A stretch of DNA of 64,000 nucleotides from Streptomyces sp. Sge12 (GCF_002080455.1 NZ_CP020555.1:2170001-2234000), one strand, 5' to 3'. Positions 43,339 to 52,347 are shown, numbered from the stretch's first letter. Translations and numbers: made by a program. The notes: generated by a model from the letters alone, not told the origin.

Positions 43339-45498
43339 ATGAACGCAGACCTGAGGTCATCGGCCGACTCCGTACTAGCCCGTCTCGTGGGCGACCCCAC
43401 GGGCGCCGCCAGGCTGCGCGAGGACCAGTGGCGGGCGATCGAGGCCCTGGTGGCGCACAAGCGGCGGGCCCTGGTGGTGCAGCGCACCGGCTGGGGCAAG
43501 TCCGCGGTGTACTTCGTCGCGACCTCGCTGCTGCGGGCGAGCGGCGCCGGCCCCACCGTGATCGTCTCCCCGCTCCTCGCCCTGATGCGCAATCAGGTCG
43601 AGGCCGCGGCGCGGGCCGGCATCCGTGCCCGCACCATCAACTCCGCCAATCCCGAGGAGTGGGAGGGGATCCAGGCCGAGGTCGCGGCCGGCGAGGTCGA
43701 CGTCCTGCTGGTCAGCCCGGAGCGGCTCAACAACCCCGACTTCCGGGACCAGGTCCTGCCCAAGCTGTCCGCCGCCACCGGCCTGCTCGTGGTGGACGAG
43801 GCGCACTGCATCTCCGACTGGGGTCACGACTTCCGCCCCGACTACCGCCGGCTGCGCACCATGCTGGCCGATCTGCCGCCGGGCGTTCCGGTGCTCGCCA
43901 CGACCGCCACGGCCAACGCCCGTGTGACCGCCGACGTCGCCGAACAGCTGGGCACCGGGGCCGGCACCGACGCCCTGGTGCTGCGCGGCCCGCTGGACCG
44001 GGAGAGCCTGAGCCTGGCGGTGCTGACCCTGCCCGACGCGGCGCACCGGCTGGCCTGGCTCGCCGACCACCTCGGCGACCTCCCCGGCTCCGGAATCATC
44101 TACACGCTGACCGTGGCGGCCGCCGAAGAGGTCACCACGTACCTGCGCCACCGCGGCCACACGGTGTCCTCGTACACCGGCAAGACGGAGAACGCCGACC
44201 GCCAGCAGGCCGAGGACGACCTCCAGGCGAACCGGGTCAAGGCGCTCGTGGCCACCTCCGCCCTCGGGATGGGCTTCGACAAGCCCGACCTCGGCTTCGT
44301 GGTGCACCTCGGCTCGCCCTCCTCCCCCATCGCCTACTACCAGCAGGTCGGCCGCGCCGGCCGAGGCGTGGAGCACGCCGAGGTCCTGCTGCTGCCCGGC
44401 CGGGAGGACGAGGCGATCTGGCAGTACTTCGCCTCGGTGGCCTTCCCGCCGGAGGAGCAGGTGCGCCGCACGCTCGACGTCCTGGCCCAGGCCGGCCGTC
44501 CGCTGTCGCTGCCCGCCCTGGAGCCGCTCGTCGATCTGCGCCGCACCCGGCTGGAGACCATGCTCAAGGTGCTCGACGTCGACGGCGCCGTGCACCGCGT
44601 CAAGGGCGGCTGGACCTCCACGGGCGAACCCTGGGCGTACGACGCCGAGCGCTATGCGTGGGTCGCCCGCCAGCGGGCGACGGAGCAGCAGGCGATGCGG
44701 GACTACGCCGCCGCCACCGGATGCCGGATGGAGTTCCTGCGCCGCCAGCTCGACGACGAGGAGGCCGCGCCCTGCGGCCGCTGTGACAACTGCGCCGGGG
44801 CCCGGTTCACCGCGGAGGTCTCCACCACCGCACTGGACACCGCCCGTGGCGAGCTCGGCCGCCCCGGCGTGGAGCTGGAGCCGCGCAAGATGTGGCCGAC
44901 CGGACTCGCGGCGGTCGGCGTCGACCTCAAGGGGCGCATCAATGTCGGTGAACAGGCCTCGACGGGCCGGGCTCTGGGCCGGCTGTCCGACATCGGCTGG
45001 GGCAACCGGCTGCGCCCGATGCTCGCCCCGCAGGCTCCGGACCAGGCGATCCCGGACGATGTCGCGCAGGCCGTGGTCGCGGTGCTGGCCGACTGGGCCC
45101 GGGGCCCCGGCGGCTGGGCCTCGGGAGCGCCCGATGCCCCGGCCCGGCCGGTGGGCGTGGTCGCCCTGCCCTCGCGCAGCCACCCCCAGCTGATCGGTTC
45201 GCTGGCCGCGCGGATCGCGGAGGTCGGACGGATGCCTCTGCTCGGCACGCTCGCATACACGGATCAGGCACCGGAGTTCGGGTCGGTCTCCTCGAACAGC
45301 GCCCAGCGGGTGCGGGGGCTCCACCAGTCCCTCACGGTGCCCCCGGCGCTGGCCGAGGCACTGGCCGGGGCCGCGGGCCCGGTGCTCCTCGTGGACGACC
45401 GCGCGGAGAGCGGGTGGACGCTCGCGGTGGCGGCCCGGCTGCTGCGGCGCGCAGGCGCAAAGGAGGTGTTCCCGCTGGTGCTGGCGCTTCAGGGATAG
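43339..45498 (+). CDS. RecQ-family helicase with C-terminal phosphoribosyltransferase domain
   Basis: 719 aa from ATG 43339 (MNADLRSSADSVLARL); a TTG four codons up is the alternative. Helicase motif I is RTGWGKS (49-55). Motif II is VVDEAHC, motif III TATAN, and motif VI GRAGRG. The RecQ zinc cluster is CRMEFLRR...CGRCDNC at about 456-485. Instead of an HRDC domain, the last 130 residues form a PRTase fold with the PRPP-loop-like VLLVDDRAESGWTL (about 683-696). ComF-type proteins have the same loop. Acts in recombination repair; the PRTase part might bind nucleotides. Divergent from DUF4192. Confidence 0.93.
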   Translation: MNADLRSSADSVLARLVGDPTGAARLREDQWRAIEALVAHKRRALVVQRTGWGKSAVYFVATSLLRASGAGPTVIVSPLLALMRNQVEAAARAGIRARTINSANPEEWEGIQAEVAAGEVDVLLVSPERLNNPDFRDQVLPKLSAATGLLVVDEAHCISDWGHDFRPDYRRLRTMLADLPPGVPVLATTATANARVTADVAEQLGTGAGTDALVLRGPLDRESLSLAVLTLPDAAHRLAWLADHLGDLPGSGIIYTLTVAAAEEVTTYLRHRGHTVSSYTGKTENADRQQAEDDLQANRVKALVATSALGMGFDKPDLGFVVHLGSPSSPIAYYQQVGRAGRGVEHAEVLLLPGREDEAIWQYFASVAFPPEEQVRRTLDVLAQAGRPLSLPALEPLVDLRRTRLETMLKVLDVDGAVHRVKGGWTSTGEPWAYDAERYAWVARQRATEQQAMRDYAAATGCRMEFLRRQLDDEEAAPCGRCDNCAGARFTAEVSTTALDTARGELGRPGVELEPRKMWPTGLAAVGVDLKGRINVGEQASTGRALGRLSDIGWGNRLRPMLAPQAPDQAIPDDVAQAVVAVLADWARGPGGWASGAPDAPARPVGVVALPSRSHPQLIGSLAARIAEVGRMPLLGTLAYTDQAPEFGSVSSNSAQRVRGLHQSLTVPPALAEALAGAAGPVLLVDDRAESGWTLAVAARLLRRAGAKEVFPLVLALQG

Positions 45499-45712
45499 CC
45501 GAATGCGTCATCTTCGGCGTGGCGGGGCAAGGATATGAACGGCATACCGGCGAATTCCGGTCGGCGGCGTCAATTGCTCGTTGCCGCACGCTCAGAAGCC
45601 ACGCGAGAATTGGGGTGCTCCCGCTCGGCTCCTCGGCACCCTCCTGGGCCGCGCTGCGGCGCGCCCTGACTCCACCGTGCCCGTCCGCGGGCGTGTACCC
45701 GAAGGGAGGACC

Positions 45713-46339
45713 GTGACCTTCGGATTCGCGCCGCCCCCGACCACGTCCCTGGCAGCCACCGGCGGCACCAGCCGGCACGGCAGGCTGCTGGAACCGGCGG
45801 AATGGACAGCGGCGGGCATCCCGCTGCTGCGCAATCCGCGCGAGGTCGTCAGCGGGCTGCACTCCCGGCACAGCCCGGTGCCCTCGACCGCGGTGATCGC
45901 CGTCCTCGGCCCGGAGGAGCAGCTCGTCGCGAGCGCCTCCTTCGTGCAGCGGACCGCCTCTGCCGACGGCTGGGAGTACCGCAACGCCCTGTTGTCCCGG
46001 CTGCGCCGGGTCCTCCCGCACGACCTGCGCCGACGGACCCCGGTGCGGACGGCCGTACTGCTCTACTGCCGCGAGGGCGACGAGCGGTGGACCGAGGAGG
46101 ACGGCGCGTGGATGTGGGGGCTGCGCGACGCCTGCACCCTGCACGGCCTGCGCTGCGGTGCGTACATCACGCTGACCCGCGGCGGCTGGCAGGTGCTCGG
46201 CGAGGGCCGCGGCGGCCGACGGCCGAGCTCCGACTCACGGCCGCAGCACCTCGGCGACACCGTCGCCGACTTCTCCCCGCTGGCGCTGCACACCGGGGGC
46301 GGCTCGGTCGAGGTCCTGCGGCGGACCGCCGCGCGCTGA
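45713..46339 (+). CDS. Conserved protein of unknown function (208 aa)
   Basis: Starts at GTG (MTFGFAPPPTTSLAATGG) with the strong Shine-Dalgarno GGGAGGA; the longer upstream frame is rejected. I recognise no family. Visible: Pro/Thr-rich start, then a compact alpha/beta region (STAVIAVLGPEEQLVASASF), a cluster of basic residues (RRVLPHDLRRRTPVRTAVLL), and WMWGLRDACTLHGLRCGAY with two cysteines. The C-terminal part has TLTRGGWQVLGEGRGGRRP. No membrane segment or signal. It lies downstream of the RecQ-PRTase gene in the same direction with a 214-bp gap, and is convergent with the SF1-helicase-tail-like gene. Confidence 0.8.
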   Translation: MTFGFAPPPTTSLAATGGTSRHGRLLEPAEWTAAGIPLLRNPREVVSGLHSRHSPVPSTAVIAVLGPEEQLVASASFVQRTASADGWEYRNALLSRLRRVLPHDLRRRTPVRTAVLLYCREGDERWTEEDGAWMWGLRDACTLHGLRCGAYITLTRGGWQVLGEGRGGRRPSSDSRPQHLGDTVADFSPLALHTGGGSVEVLRRTAAR

Positions 46340-46405
46340 CCCTCGTGGCCGACGCCGGGCATGCCTCACGGCCGTACACCCGGGAGCGGGCGTACGGCGG
46401 ATCAG

Positions 46406-46433
46406 GCTCCGGGCTCCGTCCCGGGCCCGGAGC
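46406..46433. terminator. Hairpin between convergent unassigned genes
   Basis: An 8- to 10-bp stem GCTCCGGG/CCCGGAGC in the 156-bp gap between the genes ending at 46339 and 46496. Confidence 0.5.
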
Positions 46434-46495
46434 GGGCTACAGCGGGGCCGGCCGACGGCCCGCCCCGCCCCTCGCCCGTACCGGGGTACAGGGCG

Positions 46496-47140
46496 TCAGA
46501 CGCCCGCACCCAGCACGGAGTTGATCTGCTGCGGGTCGCCGCACACGATCAGCAGCGCACCCGCCCGGGTGAGCGCGACCGGCAGGGCCCCCGCGATGGT
46601 GTCGACCGCTCCGCCGTTGGCCGCGAAGACCACGACGGGACGGCCCGCTGCGCGCTGGACCTGCGCCGCGTCCGCGTAGAAGACGTCGTCCCCGGCGTCG
46701 TGCAGGGCCCAGTACGCGGCCTCGCCGAAGGACAGCTCGTGCGCGGCCCACGGGTGCGGGTCGCCACTGGTGAGCACCAGGATGTCGCCGGGCGCGCGCC
46801 CGGTGTCGAGCAGCAGGTCGACGGCCTCTTCGGCCGCGTCCAGCGCGCCCTCGGCGGAGGCCGGGATCAGCTGGATCTGCGGCACCGCCGCGGAGACGGA
46901 CGGTGCGGTGGGGGCAGCGGCAGGAGCTGCGGGAACGGGTCCGGGGGTGGCCTGCGGCGCCCGCTGCGCGGGCGGTGCGGGCCGGACGGGACCGGGGCGG
47001 CCGGGCCGGGGTACGGCGGCGGGACGCGGACCAGGTACGGGGCGGGGGGTCTGCGCGGTGCGGCTCGCGGCCGGCGTGACGCGGGGACCCTGGGCACTCT
47101 CGTGAATCTGAGGCTCCTCGATGGCGGGGGTGAGAGGCAT
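46496..47140 (-). CDS. Unassigned protein; C-terminal part resembles the tail of SF1 helicases
   Basis: 214 aa from MPLTPAIEEPQIHESAQGPR. Residues about 20-90 are Pro/Ala/Arg-rich and disordered. The last 120 residues form an alpha/beta unit: APGDILVLTSGDPHPWAAHE, RPVVVFAANGGA, then LTRAGALLIVCGDPQQI. This order recalls motifs V-VI at the C-terminus of UvrD/Pif1-type helicases (where a YVALSRA.DLLVVCGD block is usual), but the catalytic helicase core is absent and the Arg finger pattern is changed. So it is not an enzyme of that class by itself. No Shine-Dalgarno; a leaderless transcript with a palindrome over the promoter is likely. Confidence 0.8.
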   Translation of the reverse strand: MPLTPAIEEPQIHESAQGPRVTPAASRTAQTPRPVPGPRPAAVPRPGRPGPVRPAPPAQRAPQATPGPVPAAPAAAPTAPSVSAAVPQIQLIPASAEGALDAAEEAVDLLLDTGRAPGDILVLTSGDPHPWAAHELSFGEAAYWALHDAGDDVFYADAAQVQRAAGRPVVVFAANGGAVDTIAGALPVALTRAGALLIVCGDPQQINSVLGAGV

Positions 47141-47143
47141 GAG

Positions 47144-47157
47144 TTGATATCTATCAA
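47144..47157. promoter_or_regulatory. 14-bp palindrome over a leaderless start
   Basis: TTGATA-TC-TATCAA, perfectly symmetric, beginning 4 bp upstream of the ATG at 47140 and containing the likely -10 (TAGATA, 7 nt before the ATG). An operator bound here would block both promoter and start codon. Confidence 0.4.
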
Positions 47158-47199
47158 ACACCGGTACGAAACGTACCGGCCGGTGGCACGTGCGTGCGA

Positions 47200-47910
47200 T
47201 CAGAAATCGAAGCCGAGTTGGCCTCCGTTTTCCAGCTCCATCGACTCCTCGCTGCGGCGCACCTTCTTGAGGTGGCGCCACCGGGGCAGCGCGTCGAGGT
47301 ACGACCACGAGAGCCGGTGATAGGGGGTGGGCCCCAGCTCCTCCAGCGCAGCCCGGTGCACGGGCGAGGGGTAGCCGGCATTGGCGGCGAAGGCGAAGTC
47401 CTCGATGCCACCGCCCTGTTCCCCGAGTGCGGCCATCATGCGGTCGCGGCGGACCTTGGCGATGACCGAGGCCGCGGCGACGGCGATGCAGGACTGGTCG
47501 CCCTTGATCACCGTACGAACCCGCCAGGGCGGGCCGAGATAGTCGTGCTTGCCGTCGAGTATCACCGCGTCGGGGCGCACCGGCAGGGCGCCCAGCGCCC
47601 GCTCCGCCGCCAGCCGAAGGGCGGCCGTCATCCCCAGCTCGTCGATCTCCTCGGGCGAGGAGTGCCCGAGTGCGTACGCGGTGACCCAGCCCTCCAGGAC
47701 ATCGAGAAGGGCGTCGCGTCGCTTGGGGGTGAGCAGTTTGGAGTCGGTGAGCCCGGCGGGCGGCCGGCGCAGACCGGTGATCGCCGCACACACGGTGACG
47801 GGTCCGGCCCAGGCCCCTCGTCCGACTTCGTCGACCCCGGCGATGACCTTGGCGCCGGTGGTTGCACGGAGGGAGCGTTCGACGGTGTGGGTGGGTGCTT
47901 CGTACGGCAT
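47200..47910 (-). CDS. rnhB: Ribonuclease HII
   Basis: 236 aa. Removes ribonucleotides embedded in DNA and RNA primers. Catalytic residues are Asp27 and Glu28 ([12 protein letters not shown]), Asp119 (ILDGKHDY) and Asp156 (AKVRRDR). GPVTVCAA and LTDSKLL are standard motifs. The C-terminal half ([23 protein letters not shown]) is typical of actinobacterial enzymes, and a short FDF tail resembles a clamp-binding end. Upstream TAACCT is a possible -10. Context with NrdJ, RecQ, LexA and topoisomerase IV fits a genome maintenance region. Confidence 0.96.
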   Translation of the reverse strand: MPYEAPTHTVERSLRATTGAKVIAGVDEVGRGAWAGPVTVCAAITGLRRPPAGLTDSKLLTPKRRDALLDVLEGWVTAYALGHSSPEEIDELGMTAALRLAAERALGALPVRPDAVILDGKHDYLGPPWRVRTVIKGDQSCIAVAAASVIAKVRRDRMMAALGEQGGGIEDFAFAANAGYPSPVHRAALEELGPTPYHRLSWSYLDALPRWRHLKKVRRSEESMELENGGQLGFDF

Positions 47911-48025
47911 GGCGCCAGCAAGGTTACGCCGCCCCGAGCCGACTGCACACCCCCGCCCGGGTCGGACCGGCCCGGGATCGGACGTGAACCGCGTTCCACG
48001 CGCCCCGCGCCGCCCCCTGCGCGTC

Positions 48026-48628
48026 TCACACCCTGAGCAGCGGCACCATCACCTCGTCGATCAACGCCGCGATGTCCGCATCCTCCCATTCGCTTCCGCA
48101 CACCTTGGCGCGGTACATCAGCATGGCCGGGATGACATCCACGACAAACGGACCAGTCGCGTCCGGCCGCACGTCACCCCGGTCGATTCCGCGCCCGACA
48201 AGCTCCCTGATCAGACGCTGGGCCGGCTCGTGCAAACCGGACCAGATGACTCCGTGGAACCGGTCCGCATGCATGTGATCGCATTCGTGAAGCACTGACC
48301 GCAGGGCCTGACCGGCCCGCGAGTGCATCACGTCCCGCGTGCGCACACACAGCAGGTAGAGGTCTTCCCGCACCGATCCACAGTCGGGAATGTCACCGAT
48401 CCGCGGCAGACCGGTGCGCAGCGCATCGGCCACCATGTCCGCCTTCGACGGCCAGCGGCGGTAGAGCGCGGCCTTCCCCGTGTGAGCCCCGGCCGCGACG
48501 CCCTCCATGGTGAGCGCGTTCCAGCCGATCGTGCTCAGCTGCTCCAACGCGGCGTCGAGAATCGCCCGTTCGAGTTCCGGACCCCGCCTGCGCCCCGGCG
48601 ACGCCGCTGACCAGCGCGAACCCACCAT
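48026..48628 (-). CDS. TetR-family repressor of the adjacent MFS exporter
   Basis: 200 aa from ATG with GGAGG 7 nt upstream ([20 protein letters not shown]). The N-terminal TetR helix-turn-helix is [20 protein letters not shown]...[19 protein letters not shown] (about 17-75). The C-terminal domain is of the TetR_C_11-like type with a His/Cys-containing pocket ([17 protein letters not shown]). Divergent from the DHA2-family transporter with two identical-type operators in between, a classical drug-efflux arrangement. It should repress both genes until a small cationic or hydrophobic ligand binds. Ligand unknown. Confidence 0.92.
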   Translation of the reverse strand: MVGSRWSAASPGRRRGPELERAILDAALEQLSTIGWNALTMEGVAAGAHTGKAALYRRWPSKADMVADALRTGLPRIGDIPDCGSVREDLYLLCVRTRDVMHSRAGQALRSVLHECDHMHADRFHGVIWSGLHEPAQRLIRELVGRGIDRGDVRPDATGPFVVDVIPAMLMYRAKVCGSEWEDADIAALIDEVMVPLLRV

Positions 48629-48672
48629 CTCCCCACCTCCGACCGGCTTGCGCGTTCGACGCACGTATTTTC

Positions 48673-48704
48673 CGCCTTAGTGAACGCTTGCGTTCACTAA
48701 GGCG
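48673..48704. promoter_or_regulatory. TetR operator 1
   Basis: A 15-bp inverted repeat (core AGTGAACG-CTTG-CGTTCACT at 48679-48698) with a 2-bp centre, in the divergent promoter region. It overlaps the exporter -35. Confidence 0.8.
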
Positions 48705-48717
48705 CGGCTCCTACCGT
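48688..48717 (+). promoter_or_regulatory. Promoter of the MFS exporter
   Basis: -35 TTGCGT (48688-48693), 18-bp spacer, -10 TACCGT (48712-48717). The -35 lies inside TetR operator 1, and operator 2 begins near the start of transcription. Confidence 0.58.
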
Positions 48718-48725
48718 GGTCCCGC

Positions 48726-48745
48726 AGTGAACGGATGCGTTCACT
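48726..48745. promoter_or_regulatory. TetR operator 2
   Basis: AGTGAACG-GATG-CGTTCACT: the same half-sites and 4-bp spacing as operator 1, 47 bp centre to centre. Expected to act as a roadblock. Confidence 0.8.
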
Positions 48746-48770
48746 ATTTCACTTTGGGGGGGGATCCTCA

Positions 48771-50324
48771 GTGACAAGCTCTCAACTCGCCACACCCCGG
48801 ATACCGGGCGCGGCACGCCGTGAGGGGCGCCCCGGAGTGGCGCTCGCCGTCATCGCCGCATGCCAGCTCATGGTCGTCCTCGACGCGACGATCGTGAACA
48901 TCGCGCTCCCGCACATCCAGAGTGCCCTCGACTTCACCACCACCGACCTGTCGTGGGTGCTCAGCGCCTACACCCTCACCTTCGGCGGCCTGCTGCTGCT
49001 CGGCGGCCGGGCGGGCGACATCCTCGGGCGGCGCCGGGTGTTCCTGACCGGAATCCTGCTCTTCACCCTGGCCTCCCTCCTCGGCGGCTTCGCCCAGGAG
49101 CCCTGGCACCTGCTCGCGGCCCGCGCCCTGCAGGGGGTCGGCGGCGCGATCGCCTCGCCGACCTCGCTCGCCCTGATCACCACGACCTTCCCCGAAGGCC
49201 CGGAACGGAACCGGGCGTTCGGTGTGTTCGCCGCCGTTTCCGCGGGCGGCGGCGCGATCGGCCTGCTGGCCGGCGGCATGCTGACCGAGTGGCTCGACTG
49301 GCGCTGGGTCCTCTTCGTGAACGTGCCCATCGGCGTGCTGATCGCGGTCCTCACCCCGCTCTTCATCAGCGAGTCCGAGCGCCACCCCGGCCGCTTCGAC
49401 ATCGCCGGAGCCCTCACCTCCACCGGCGGCATGGCCTCGCTCGTCTACGGTTTCATCCGCGCCTCGGAGGAGGGGTGGCGCGACGCGCTCACCCTCGGCT
49501 CGTTCGCGGCCGCCGCGGTCCTGCTCGCGCTGTTCGTCGTCATCGAGTCGCGGGCCCGCGAACCGATCATCCCGCTGCGCATGTTCGCCGACCGCAACCG
49601 CACCGGCACGTACGTGATCATGCTCGGCCTCGCCGCGGCGATGTTCGGCATGTTCTTCTTCATCGTCCAGTTCGTGCAGAACGTGCTGGGCTTCTCACCG
49701 ATCCAGTCCGGTCTCGGCTTCCTGCCCGTGACGGTCGCCATCGTCACCGCCGCCGGCCTCTCGCAGCGGTTCCTGCCGCGGTTCGGCCCCAAGCCCTTCA
49801 TGGTCCTCGGGTCCGCGCTCACCGGAACCGGGCTGGCCTGGCTGACCTTCATCCGGACCGACAGCTCCTACGTCTCCGGAGTGCTCGGGCCGATGCTCCT
49901 GTTCGGCTTCGGCATGGGCCTCAACTTCGTGACGCTCACCCTCACGGCCGTCTCCGGCGTGGCACCGAAGGAGGCGGGCGCGGCCTCCGGGCTGCTCAAC
50001 GCCAGCCAGCAGGTCGGCGGCTCCCTCGGACTGTCCATCCTGGTCACCGTCTTCGGCACGGCCAGCCGCAATGAGGCCACCCAGCAGGTCCCGGCCTTCA
50101 TGGCCCAGGCCGGTCCCGAGCAGATCGCCGCCTTCAAGGAGACCGGTTTCCTGCCCGACCCCTGGGGTGATCTGGTCCTCACCCAGGGCATCTCCACCGC
50201 GTTCTACGCCGCCGTCGCCATGGCGGGCCTCGCGCTGGCCACCGCCCTGTTGGTGATCCGGGTGCGCAAGAGCGATCTGGAGGCCCTGGCCGGCACCGCC
50301 GCGGAGGCCGGCCCGGCCGCCTGA
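48771..50324 (+). CDS. DHA2-family MFS multidrug exporter (14 TMS)
   Basis: 517 aa from GTG preceded by a G-rich Shine-Dalgarno (MTSSQLATPRIPG). Fourteen hydrophobic segments. The DHA2 motifs are LDATIVNIALPHIQ (motif D1), GRAGDILGRRRVF (motif A) and GVGGAIASPTSLALI; the WRWVLFVNVPIG segment follows TM5. Proton-antiport drug efflux (EmrB/QacA subfamily). Promoter overlapped by TetR operators. Substrate not predictable from the sequence. Ends at a 21-bp-stem terminator. Confidence 0.94.
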   Translation: MTSSQLATPRIPGAARREGRPGVALAVIAACQLMVVLDATIVNIALPHIQSALDFTTTDLSWVLSAYTLTFGGLLLLGGRAGDILGRRRVFLTGILLFTLASLLGGFAQEPWHLLAARALQGVGGAIASPTSLALITTTFPEGPERNRAFGVFAAVSAGGGAIGLLAGGMLTEWLDWRWVLFVNVPIGVLIAVLTPLFISESERHPGRFDIAGALTSTGGMASLVYGFIRASEEGWRDALTLGSFAAAAVLLALFVVIESRAREPIIPLRMFADRNRTGTYVIMLGLAAAMFGMFFFIVQFVQNVLGFSPIQSGLGFLPVTVAIVTAAGLSQRFLPRFGPKPFMVLGSALTGTGLAWLTFIRTDSSYVSGVLGPMLLFGFGMGLNFVTLTLTAVSGVAPKEAGAASGLLNASQQVGGSLGLSILVTVFGTASRNEATQQVPAFMAQAGPEQIAAFKETGFLPDPWGDLVLTQGISTAFYAAVAMAGLALATALLVIRVRKSDLEALAGTAAEAGPAA

Positions 50325-50335
50325 ATCCGGCTCAC

Positions 50336-50383
50336 CGTACGGGGCCGGGCGCGGGGAACGTCCCCCGCGCCCGGCCCCGTACG
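50336..50383. terminator. Strong bidirectional terminator
   Basis: A 21-bp perfect stem (starting CGTACGGGGCCGGGC) with a 6-nt loop between the convergent exporter and DUF4173 genes. Confidence 0.93.
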
Positions 50384-50422
50384 CGCTTCCCGCGAATCCG
50401 CCGGTCCGCGACTCGTGCCCGA

Positions 50423-52138
50423 CTAGGACTCGACGCGGGCGCCGAAGGCGCCCATCCGCGAGCAGACCTCGTACGACGCGGTCACCGGACGCTCGCGCAG
50501 GATCTGCCGGGCCCGGTACTCGCCCAGGCTCATCGCGTACCAGGGCACGTCTCCCGCCCAGGCCATCTCGTCGTTGATCCCGCGCAGGGCGCAGGAACGC
50601 CGGGGCTCGGGCAGCCGGTCCAGGGCCGGAACGGCGTCCGCCGACAGGGACTGGAAGTAGGCCAGGTCGATCTTCGCGTCCTCCTCGAAGCGGGCCACGT
50701 TCCGCTCGGCGACCATCCCGTCCGGCGACAGCAGGCCGAAGGCGAGGACGGCCGCGCCGACACTGCCCGCGACCGCGCGCGCCAGCCAACGTCCGCCGAA
50801 CAGCCCGGCCGCCATGATCAGTACGATCACCAGCCCGAGCCACAGCTCCATCGCGGCCACCGACACGCGCAGCCTGGTCAGCCCGTACGCGTCCACGTAG
50901 AGGTCCATCCGGCGCAGCGCGGCGGCGACGACGACCAGGGTCAGCGCACACAGCAGCCCGAGGACGATGCGGACGAGTCGGCGGTCGCCCGGTCCGGAGC
51001 GCGGGGCCCAGCGCAGGGCGAGCGCGATCACGGCGAGGGTGAGCAGGGTGGCCCACAGCAGCTGCCAGAAACCCTGGCGGGCGTACTCGGCGTAGGTGAG
51101 GCCGGTGCTCTGCAGCACCTTGTGGTAGCCGCCGAACAGGACGGCCAGCTGGACGGCGTTGAAGCCGGCGAAGAGCAGGTTCATGACGATGAGCGGGAGG
51201 GCCCATTCGACACGGGAACGCGGCTTGCCCGGGGCCACCTTGATCCGGTCCCAGCGCTGCGGGGCAGCGGCCGTGCGGGCCGCTGCGAGTGCCAGGACCG
51301 CGCCGAGGGCGAAGAGCACGACCCGGACGGGCCCGTCCTCGATCGACACGTCGGGCATCAGGTCGCCCAGCAGGTCGGCGAAGGCCGCATCGGCGGAGGC
51401 GAACAGCGCGCCGAAGAGCACCAGCAGTACGACGGCCACCCCGGTCGCCTTGGCGAAGGGCAGCCAGCGGTCCTTGCTGACCCCGCTGCGCGCACGCAGC
51501 CCGATCAGCAGCCAGCCGATCCCGGACACCGCGGAGTTGACGAATCCGAGCGGGCTGAGCAGGACTCCGGGCCAGGTGCGGCTGCCGTGGAGGGCCAGTG
51601 CGCCCAGCAGGACGGCGGACAGGATCGCCAGCGTGGCCGGCCAGGCGGAGTCACGCAGGGCGGGTATGACGAGAAGGGCGAGGCAGCCGATCACCCAGGC
51701 CAGACTCCAGGGCCGGGCACTGCGGCGGGCCGTGCGGGCGGCGATGTACGCGGCGACGACGGCGGGCACCACGGCGATCAGCAGGCCGGGGCCCATGCCG
51801 TCGGCGAGCAGCAGCGCGGCGGCCAGGCCGGAGGCGAGGACGGCGACGAGGGTTGCGGTCCGGATCGGTGCAGGTTCGGCGGGCCGCACCAGCGTGCTCC
51901 AGGCGGGCGGGCCGGAACGCTGCTGCACCTGCCAGGGGTTCGCGGCCACCGCGCCGGCGTACGCCCCGACCGGTGGGCCGGGGATCCCCATGGGTGTCCC
52001 GGTGGGTGTCCCGGTGTGCGTACCGGTGGGTCTGCCGTCGGCCGGGGCCGGCTTGGCGAGCGGATCCCCTGCCGTGGCTCCTGGATTCGCCGCGTCCGCG
52101 GGCCTGGTTTCGCCGGCTCCGCCGGTGTTCTCTGACAT
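50423..52138 (-). CDS. DUF4173/DUF4153-type multi-pass membrane protein
   Basis: 571 aa from ATG with GGGAGGGAA upstream (MSENTGGAGETRPADAANPG). The N-terminal 80 residues are Pro/Gly/Thr-rich, with repeats of GTHTGTPTGTPMG. Ten to twelve membrane segments follow. The family hallmarks are LLVLFGALFASADAAFADLL and LTYAEYARQGFWQLLWATLL. The C-terminal soluble part (about 490-571) has CALRGINDEMAWAGDVP. Function unknown. A palindrome lies in the upstream region at 52216. The adjoining ADP-ribosylglycohydrolase is on the same strand upstream, separated by about 210 bp. Confidence 0.88.
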   Translation of the reverse strand: MSENTGGAGETRPADAANPGATAGDPLAKPAPADGRPTGTHTGTPTGTPMGIPGPPVGAYAGAVAANPWQVQQRSGPPAWSTLVRPAEPAPIRTATLVAVLASGLAAALLLADGMGPGLLIAVVPAVVAAYIAARTARRSARPWSLAWVIGCLALLVIPALRDSAWPATLAILSAVLLGALALHGSRTWPGVLLSPLGFVNSAVSGIGWLLIGLRARSGVSKDRWLPFAKATGVAVVLLVLFGALFASADAAFADLLGDLMPDVSIEDGPVRVVLFALGAVLALAAARTAAAPQRWDRIKVAPGKPRSRVEWALPLIVMNLLFAGFNAVQLAVLFGGYHKVLQSTGLTYAEYARQGFWQLLWATLLTLAVIALALRWAPRSGPGDRRLVRIVLGLLCALTLVVVAAALRRMDLYVDAYGLTRLRVSVAAMELWLGLVIVLIMAAGLFGGRWLARAVAGSVGAAVLAFGLLSPDGMVAERNVARFEEDAKIDLAYFQSLSADAVPALDRLPEPRRSCALRGINDEMAWAGDVPWYAMSLGEYRARQILRERPVTASYEVCSRMGAFGARVES

Positions 52139-52215
52139 CGGGTTCCCTCCCCTGTCGGCCGCCCCGCGGTTCAGGGTGGGGCGGCGATGCGGACAGAGTA
52201 GGCCGGTCACCTACG

Positions 52216-52235
52216 CTTTTGAACAGGATCAAAAG
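52216..52235. promoter_or_regulatory. Operator-like palindrome upstream of DUF4173
   Basis: CTTTTGA-N6-TCAAAAG, a perfect 7-bp inverted repeat in an AT-rich spot just before a TAGGTG -10-like box on the minus strand. Confidence 0.35.
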
Positions 52236-52347
52236 ACTGCTGTGGCAGGACCGTGACAATCGGAACGCGAGATTTCACCTCGTGTCACCATGCGTCAGCT
52301 CGCGCCGGACAGCGCCGACTCGGCGGGATCCACCGGCTTCACGGGCA

